From assembly GCA_014904985.1 (NCBI GenBank), contig MU129446.1, forward strand, positions 1 through 13,223: a stretch of 13,223 nucleotides of DNA, written 5' to 3'. The first letter of the stretch is position 1. Every line of letters starts with the position of its first letter. Below are positions 8,622-13,223 of this stretch, piece by piece. Under the pieces are notes generated by a model, which was given only the letters and a program-made list of their open reading frames with translations, was not told the DNA's origin and made no database searches. The translations under genes were made by a program, and so were the position numbers. The stretch comes from Hydnum rufescens UP504. Lineage: Eukaryota > Basidiomycota > Agaricomycetes > Cantharellales > Hydnaceae.

Positions 8622-10830
8622 CTATAAATCTACCATTACATTGTCTTGTCCCTCTCCCTCAGACCAATCACCCTCACCAATCAGACGATCCAAGTCGCCT
8701 AGAAATCTGACATCCTCTAACTCTGCAACCAGCTCTAGCTCAACCCCATCATCATCATCAGAGCTCGCGTCCCCATCCTCATCTCTTTCCCCCAGCTGTG
8801 GGATGCCTTGTAGGGCTTTCCTGCATGTCCAAGGATGGTTGACAGGTGGTGGCATTGAAATCTGACTCCAATCTACTGCGCCCACAGGAATAGTAATTGT
8901 AGCAAGGCTGCGTTCCCATGTCTTCATCCTGTTAAAGAGAACATGTAAGTGAAGCAATGCAAAGAACGCTACATCATCATCTTTGTGGACATTATAATAA
9001 GCTTCCAAATCAGGAAAGAGTATTGAAGACTCACACCATTGCCGAACTTGAATACGTTGTGGACTGCTTCATATTCCTCAACAAACCAAGTGCGAAGGTT
9101 TGAATACTCAACATCACATCGGCGAAGCTCTTCTTGACAACTTTTGACCTCCTGGGCCGCCCTAATTCCATCCCGAACCTCCTTATTAGCAAGCCACAAA
9201 GGAATCTCCCCCCCCTTGAAGTCCACCATGTTGGCATTCTCCCAAATGTCCTGATCGATGTCCAAATTGAATAATCCCTCCATCACAAGCTCCGGTGGAA
9301 CATATGCATCCCTCCGTACACCATTCTTCCCTCACTCCTTCAGCATTTCCTTCCGCTTGGCATTGTATTTGTGGACTGTAGCCTCGATTCCTGGGGCACG
9401 CTGTTTAACCGCCTTTTTGACATGGCTCTTGGTTTTCTGATCTGGAGTCCAATCAATTATAGGCATGAAATCGGATGTAAAATTTTGCACACATACCCAT
9501 GGCCTGACTTGCATGTGCACGCTCTAAGTTAGCAAGCTCAAATTTGCGAGCACGGAGTTTTGTGATTAGCTGGTCATGAAGGACATGGATATTGAGTTGT
9601 AGGTTGATCCATTTGTCCTTCTTGAGGTTGGCAAGACGGTCTGCCAACGCATGGTCTTCAAGTCAAAGTGCCTTGGTTTTCCTTGCAATATTGTCTTCAA
9701 GTCGCGATATAGTGTCTTGGGCCATCTTCACCCTCTCCTTCCACTCCTCACATAAAGCCTGCCCCCCAACACTATCATCCACTGCCAAACTCCCTAATTC
9801 CTTCGAGAGGTGTACAAGTATTGCATGTTGGGATTGGACCATCATCTCAAGGGATAGAATTTGCTCTATCGCTTGTGTTCCCTTTGTTTTTGATTGCCCT
9901 AAGATAGCCAATGATTACTATCATGATAAAGCATACACAAATAATCTACTCATGATCGACGGACTTGGTTTGGAACTCCCGCTGTTCATTGAACTGCACA
10001 AGGAGCCCTTCCACATCCAACCCATGGGGACGCTTCCCCACAGCCATCAAGGCTTCACCAAGCTGCTCATCAGCTCAACGGATCCGGTCACACAACCACC
10101 TTCCCATCCCCTCATGTTTCATCTCAAGGATGTGCTCAGCTTGGTGATCAAGAATGAAAAGACGACGGTGATGCTAGAAGAAAACTTGGTAAGGAATACA
10201 GGTAACATTCAAATGCAATCACCAACTCCAACTCACACCTGCGACACAGAGACCTGGGATAAGCTTCCGAAGATCACTCCAGAAGTGCTCACACCCCTCT
10301 CCATCAGATAAACCCCACATCGCAGCCTTCTGAGGGTGATACCACAATTGGCATGCCCATTGGTGTCCATAGGCATGGAATATTGAGACGGCGAATTTGA
10401 GTCGATGCAGATATTCAGGCATGAGGTCCCATTTTTGAAGTGTCCTATGCATCTGACACCCAATATCGTAGAGAACTCCAACTCTCCAATGGTTAGGAAT
10501 CGACTCCATCAAGGCAGATATGAGAGCAAGGGCATAGAACTGTTTTTCGCCAGCTGTTTTCAGGTTCGCCAGTACCAGGGGATGATCATGACGACAGAGC
10601 AAGGCCATCACACCAGTCGAGTCAAAATACGTGGACGATGCCTTGATACAGTCACCATCGGCAGCCACAAAGGAGTCTCTACAGGCATCATAAGTCACAT
10701 TGGGTAAGTTCATGCCCGGTTCAATCTCATCAGGCCATCCTCCACCCATCAAATCACCCTCAGTCTCCTCCATCTCACCAGCTTTCCGCTTACGACCCAC
10801 CTTGGTCAGTCATCTAAGCCTACCCAGTTA
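8622..10830 (-). pseudogene. KDZ (Kyakuja-Dileera-Zisupton) transposase, 5'-truncated and interrupted
   Basis: This encodes a DDE-type transposase that would cut and move its own DNA element in the nucleus. Counting from the GTG at 10800, the first exon (to 10237) carries GGGWPDEIEPGMNLPN, FDSTGVMALLCRHDHPLVL, LYDIGCQ (second catalytic Asp, D112), FHAYGHQW and LSDGEGCEHFWSDLRKLIPG (catalytic Glu, E168). Intron 10174-10236 (GTGAGT...CTAG) joins GLCVAG to HHRRLFILDHQAEHI. Later parts are GTQAIEQILSLEMMV (9860 region, after a short intron near 9899-9938), LEDHALADRLANLKKDKW, intron 9442-9496, HVKKAVKQRAPGIEATVHKY, GLFNLDIDQDIWENANM and an acidic tail ending in VMVDL at 8622. In-frame TGA codons lie at 10075, 9663 and 9332, each where Arg fits. 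The N-terminal part with the cysteine-rich region and the first catalytic Asp (the DGNF block in family members) is missing, so it is inactive. Confidence 0.9.
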
Positions 10831-10833
10831 GGT
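8622..10833 (-). mobile_element. Truncated KDZ DNA transposon
   Basis: This is the element carrying the transposase. Its upstream side is cut near 10805-10833. A TGA lies four codons before the GTG at 10800, and beyond that the sequence becomes TACCCAGTTAGGT and other short repeats. Neither terminal inverted repeats nor a target-site duplication could be recognised, so the limits are those of the recognisable coding sequence. Confidence 0.7.
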
Positions 10834-10985
10834 ACCACTTCCGGGGCAGATAATGGTACCTAAGTAGGTCCCATCACTATTTCGGCCAATTTGGTCTTTC
10901 ATGGGCCTCCCAGAATTGGCCAAAATGGCAGAAAATTGGCCGAAAATTGGCCGAAACTGGGACTTAGAGAATCTCAGACTTGCAG
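10821..10985. repeat. Small inverted-repeat cluster beside the transposase
   Basis: TTTCGGCCAATTT (10880-10892) is the exact reverse complement of AAATTGGCCGAAA at 10933-10945 and again at 10944-10956, an 11-bp tandem duplication of one arm. Upstream lie TACCCAGTTAGGT (10821-10833) and two GGTACC sites at 10831 and 10855. The 64-codon minus-strand frame across this region (11022-10828) has no recognised domain. This may be a MITE-like fragment. Confidence 0.6.
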
Positions 10986-11016
10986 TGGGCCATACGGGTT
11001 TATCGGGGATAATATA

Positions 11017-11169
11017 TTCCATTTATAATTATTTATTTATTGATTATCACTATATTATACCCTGTTTTGTTCTTATTGACTTGTTTATTTATTTATTTAT
11101 TTATTTATTAGTAAAATAAACACACCCACCCTGGGTTAGTCTCATCAGTACATCTCAAAAAAAAAAAAA
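11017..11169. repeat. AT-rich tract with TTTA microsatellite and 13-A run
   Basis: TTTA units repeat at about 11084-11110, with looser copies from about 11027. A run of 13 A lies at 11157-11169. Between them, at about 11120-11136, CACACCCACCCTGGGT looks like half of hairpin family A. This tract marks the left edge of the hairpin region. Confidence 0.8.
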
Positions 11170-11180
11170 GGACATAGTAG

Positions 11181-11492
11181 CACCACACACCCACCCTAGC
11201 GGGTGTGTGGTACCGTCTGTATAAGCCAAAAAACAAAGTACTTAAAAACAATACTTAGGACCACACCCGCAGTAGCGGGTGTGGTGCCGTCCATAGAAAT
11301 GAAAAAAACAAACTACTTAGTAGCACCACACACCCGCCGTAGCAGGTGTGTGGTACTGTCCATACAAATCAAAACAAAAAAACTACTCAGTAGCACCACA
11401 CACCCGCTTGGGCGGGTGTGTGGTACCGTCCGTAAAAATTAAAAAAACAAGTACTTAGTAGCACCACACACCCGCCTTAGCAGGTGTGTGGT
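11181..11492. repeat. Five-unit tandem array of hairpin A (period 65-78 bp)
   Basis: Palindromes lie at 11182-11211, 11260-11285, 11325-11354, 11395-11424 and 11463-11492. The consensus stem is ACCACACACCCGC, with a 4-nt loop (AGTA, CGTA, TTGG, CTTA) and the reverse complement. Copy 2 is shortened to an 11-bp stem. Copy 4 is a perfect 13-bp stem, and copies 1, 3 and 5 each have one mismatch. Spacers are AT-rich and related (CCGTCCRTAnAAAT, an A-rich block, then ACTTAGTAGC), so this is a tandem repeat whose unit contains the palindrome. Confidence 0.9.
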
Positions 11493-13182
11493 ACCGGGGC
11501 GTGGCTTGGTGCTTCACCGTTGGGCACGGGTTACCGGTTGCCGTTGGGGTGGGTCGTCATTTCGGGAGTATCAATTTAGATCCTAGAATAATAGTGTATG
11601 TTAGTAAAAAAATTTTCGAAGTGACGCAAAAGGTGCAGCTTGTGCAGCTCCTTTTGCGTCATTGTACATATGGAAATAAAATTAAAAAACCTTGTAGTAC
11701 CACACACCCACTGAAGTGGGTGTGTGGTACTTGTTTTGTACCGCGGTCACGCGGTTCGTACTCGGTATGGGGGATCGTCGTCGTTGTTTGGGGGGTTGGT
11801 TCACTTCGCGGGTTTCGGGTTCTGTTTGGCGGGCGGGTTGCCATTCTCTTGTGTGTGTGTTTGGCAGGGTCGCGGGTCTTGATGTGGGTTCAGATAAAAC
11901 CCTAGAATAATAAACAATACATTAGTACAGAAGGGAGGGAAAAGAAAGCCACGCAAAGGAGCAGCATACGCTGCTCCCTTTGCGTGATCGTACTTATCTT
12001 AAAATTACCACACACCCGCCGAAGCGGGTGTGTGGCTCGTCCGGGGTCCCTGCAGTCTTGCGTCGTGTGTTCCCGTTCCTGGGCAAGTCGCGTTTGCGGC
12101 TCCCATTCAGCGGATAGTTGAGGTGATAACCTAGAATAATAAATAATGTGTTAGTTAAAAATTAATAGGAACGCAAAAAGAGCAGCAAGGGCTGCTCTTT
12201 TTGCGCCCTTGGGGGTGCATTACTTACCTTGTATAGAACCACACACCCGCCGAAGCGAGTGTGTGGTTCCATCTGGGGTTTCTGGTGTCGTGCGTCATGC
12301 ACCCCCGTTCCCTGGTTTTGTCTGGCGGGTTTCGTTTGGCCCGTATTGTTGTGGTGGGTGGCGTTGTCGTTTCCGGGGGGAGGTCCGTTTGGCGGGTCTT
12401 TGGGGCTCGTTTGGCAGGTCGCGGGTTTTCAGTTCGTGGCATGCGGGTTGTGGGTGGAGACCGACAGCCTACGATAATAAATAATACATTTAGTGAAGGG
12501 CCAAAACAAAGAAAAAGAAAAGCCACGCAAAAGGAGCAGCCTAGGCTGCTCCTTTTGCGTGATGGTACTGATACCTACCTTAAAACCAACGCACCCGCTT
12601 CTGCGGGTGCGTGGTTCGTGTCTTCTGGCACGGTTTCGGTGGGTTACGATTCGCGGGTGGCGCGTGGGCTATCGTTTCAGGGGGGGTTCATTGGGCGGGT
12701 CTTCATTTGCTTCTGATGGTTGAGGCGATGGTCTAGAATAATAGATGATATGTTAGTTAAAAATTGAAACCAGCGCAAAAAGAGCAGCATTGGCTGCTCT
12801 TTTTGTGCTGTTAGAGGTACACGACATCACTTACCTTATATAGAACCACACACCCTGCCGCAGCGGGTGTGTGGTTCGTGTAGCCAGTCGGTGGGCGCGT
12901 TCTCACGTGTTGTGGCCTCGTCGTCTAGTGTCTTCTTGTTTGTCGCGTATTCTGTTCCTGTTGTCATTCGGACCGTGGCTGTTCAGGCCCTGGTTGTTGG
13001 CGGGTCTTTTTGGCGCCCCAGAGCAGGCCATGATCTAAAATAATAAAGTAATGATGTTAGCAATGATATTCAAAGCAATGCAAAAAGAGCAGCGTTCACT
13101 GCTCTTTTTGCGCCGTTGTATCTACTAGGATTAAAGAAAACTCACCTTTTGACCACACACCCACAGCGGCGGGCATGTGGTC
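11455..13182 (-). CDS. Possible multi-exon gene built from hairpin-bearing exons and hairpin-bearing introns
   Basis: Six intron-like modules divide the minus strand into exons E1 (13146 and up, partial), E2 12835-13034, E3 12579-12732, E4 12228-12468, E5 11998-12130, E6 11691-11901 and E7 (11582 to a TAA at 11455). From an ATG at 12442-12440, E4 to E7 splice into one frame with two internal TGA codons (11890-11892 and 11557-11559). E3 does not join E4 in an open frame. The product would be rich in Arg, Pro and Thr, with no known domain. Each exon ends in hairpin A, read in different exons as PHTHFSGCVV, THPLRRVCG or TLASAGVW. These exons are T-poor on this strand, so open frames arise easily and prove little. 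It may equally be a non-coding transcript or a repeat family that carries splice signals. Confidence 0.3.
11583..11690 (-). other. Intron-like module 1 with hairpin B1
   Basis: The donor is ACAAG|GTTTTT, the weakest of the six. Hairpin B1 lies at 11622-11661 (TGACGCAAAAGG outer stem, two mismatches inside). A perfect TACTAAC branch motif is at 11600-11606, and the acceptor is TTATTCTAG. The length is 108 nt. Hairpin A (11699-11728) ends 8 nt before the donor. Confidence 0.55.
11699..11728. repeat. Hairpin A6, perfect 13-bp stem with compensatory change
   Basis: The arms are ACCACACACCCAC and GTGGGTGTGTGGT with loop TGAA. Relative to the consensus a G-C pair has become A-T on both arms, so pairing is kept. 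Confidence 0.9.
11902..11997 (-). other. Intron-like module 2 with hairpin B2
   Basis: The donor position reads AAG|ATAAGT, with A in place of the first G. Hairpin B2 (11950-11986) has arms CACGCAAAGGAGCAGC and GCTGCTCCCTTTGCGTG with one bulged base. TACTAAT lies at 11921-11927, and the acceptor is TTATTATTCTAG. The length is 96 nt. If this is a real intron, the donor is mutated here or is tolerated as non-canonical. Confidence 0.5.
12007..12036. repeat. Hairpin A7
   Basis: The stem is ACCACACACCCGC with loop CGAA, and pairing is complete except for the last base. It lies 9 nt before the donor of module 2 on the minus strand. Confidence 0.9.
12131..12227 (-). other. Intron-like module 3 with hairpin B3
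   Basis: The donor is ACAAG|GTAAGT, a strong consensus site. Hairpin B3 (12172-12205) has a stem of 15 bp (CGCAAAAAGAGCAGC) and loop AAGG. AACTAAC lies about 20 nt before the acceptor, which is TTATTATTCTAG. The length is 97 nt. Confidence 0.65.
12238..12267. repeat. Hairpin A8
   Basis: The stem is ACCACACACCCGC with loop CGAA and one mismatch (GCGAGTG in the right arm). It lies 10 nt before the donor of module 3. Confidence 0.9.
12469..12578 (-). other. Intron-like module 4 with hairpin B4 (perfect 17-bp stem)
   Basis: The donor is TTAAG|GTAGGT. Hairpin B4 (12524-12561) has arms CACGCAAAAGGAGCAGC and its exact reverse complement around loop CTAG. The branch-like CACTAAAT is weaker than in other copies, and the acceptor is TTATTATCGTAG. 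The length is 110 nt. Confidence 0.6.
12585..12615. repeat. Hairpin A9 with compensatory A-T to G-C pair
   Basis: The arms ACGCACCCGC and GCGGGTGCGT carry matching changes relative to the consensus ACACACCCGC and GCGGGTGTGT. One extra A is bulged on the left. The loop is TTCT. Confidence 0.85.
12733..12834 (-). other. Intron-like module 5 with hairpin B5
   Basis: The donor is ATAAG|GTAAGT. Hairpin B5 (12771-12810) has an 18-bp stem starting CAGCGCAAAAAGAGCAGC, with one G-T pair and loop ATTG. TTAACTAACAT holds the branch-like motif, and the acceptor is TATTATTCTAG. The length is 102 nt. Confidence 0.65.
12845..12875. repeat. Hairpin A10
   Basis: An outer 11-bp stem ACCACACACCC is perfectly paired, with a longer interior (TGCCGCAGC). 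It lies 10 nt before the donor of module 5. Confidence 0.85.
13035..13145 (-). other. Intron-like module 6 with hairpin B6
   Basis: The donor is AAAAG|GTGAGT. Hairpin B6 (13080-13111) has a 13-bp stem GCAAAAAGAGCAG around CGTTCA. GCTAAC is the branch-like motif at 13056-13061, and the acceptor is TTATTATTTTAG. The length is 111 nt. Confidence 0.65.
13151..13182. repeat. Hairpin A11, most diverged
   Basis: The outer arms GACCACA and TGTGGTC pair, then two adjacent mismatches follow, then CCC with GGG around ACAGCGGC. It lies 5 nt before the donor of module 6. Confidence 0.75.
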
Positions 13183-13223
13183 GTCGTTCTGGGCGGCTGT
13201 TCATTATGTGCGGTTGACTCAAC

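Noticed and set aside
3164..10077. Reassigned or read-through TGA codons
   Set aside because: The same regions also carry TAA stops, frameshifts, truncations and lost splice sites, so simple decay explains the pattern better.
9592..10311. Plus-strand 239-codon frame, the longest in the window
   Set aside because: It is antisense to the KDZ transposase, whose motifs and splice sites on the other strand are unmistakable.
11181..11492. Resemblance to a CRISPR array (palindromic repeats with 35-48 nt spacers)
   Set aside because: Spacers are related to each other and AT-rich, no cas genes are present, and the setting is a fungal nuclear genome.
12224..12716. Plus-strand frames rich in Gly, Val and Arg in the array
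   Set aside because: They cross both hairpin families, and the splice-like signals lie on the opposite strand.
11950..13111. Hairpins with T-runs as rho-independent terminators
   Set aside because: The sequence is eukaryotic, the T-runs lie inside the stems, and the flanks match splice signals.
11455..13182. Confident protein-coding gene from the long Arg/Pro/Thr-rich frames
   Set aside because: This strand is poor in T, so stops are rare in every frame. E3 does not join E4 in frame, and two TGA codons remain. It is kept only as a low-confidence possibility.

Overview
The window looks like nuclear DNA of an agaricomycete (mushroom-forming) basidiomycete. Three things point there: a KDZ-family transposase with the YDIGCQ and GEGCEHFWS blocks typical of basidiomycete copies, a transporter gene split by many 51-69 nt GT-AG introns, and dense repeats with decayed genes. 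Boletales would fit, but this is an impression and not a proof. No intact conventional gene was found. Almost everything recognisable lies on the minus strand and is broken.

Layout. (1) About 150-1835, minus: remains of a major facilitator transporter of the allantoate/nicotinate/pantothenate permease type, cut at both ends but with most splice sites still readable. (2) 1831-3160: a short palindromic junction, then two arrays of the same diverged 20-bp minisatellite separated by about 280 bp. (3) 3164-4438, minus: an unrecognised gene with a nine-residue tandem repeat and a low-complexity C-terminus, broken by two in-frame TGA codons. (4) 4440-6090: AT/GT-rich, CpG-poor DNA without genes, carrying several families of short direct repeats and one tRNA-like A box/B box pair next to a 160-bp repeat. 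(5) About 6150-7980, minus: a decayed protein-coding region of unknown family. (6) 8000-8620: pyrimidine tracts and small GGGCCC-containing repeats. (7) 8622-10830, minus: a KDZ transposase missing its N-terminal part and the first catalytic aspartate, with three in-frame TGA codons. (8) 10821-11170: inverted repeats, TTTA microsatellite and an A-tract. (9) 11181-13182: the most unusual part, built of two families of palindromic hairpins.

In region 9, hairpin family A (ACCACACACCCGC, 4-nt loop, reverse complement) occurs 11 times. It first occurs five times at a 65-78 bp period. It then occurs six times, each copy placed 5-10 nt before a splice-donor-like AAG|GTRAGT on the minus strand. Each donor-like site is followed by hairpin family B (GCAAAARGAGCAGC stem), a CTAAC/CTAAT-like branch motif and a TTATTATTCTAG-like acceptor 96-111 nt downstream. 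The arrangement reads as six related spliceosomal introns, each with its own internal hairpin, alternating with exons that each end in hairpin A. Stem changes are compensated in several copies. It resembles introner-like elements or a repeat family that carries its own splice signals.

The premature stops across the window are mostly TGA where arginine CGA fits the frame, as expected from C-to-T decay at methylated CpG. By eye, the hairpin/intron array is much richer in CpG than the 2000-8200 region. It may therefore be younger, unmethylated or under selection.
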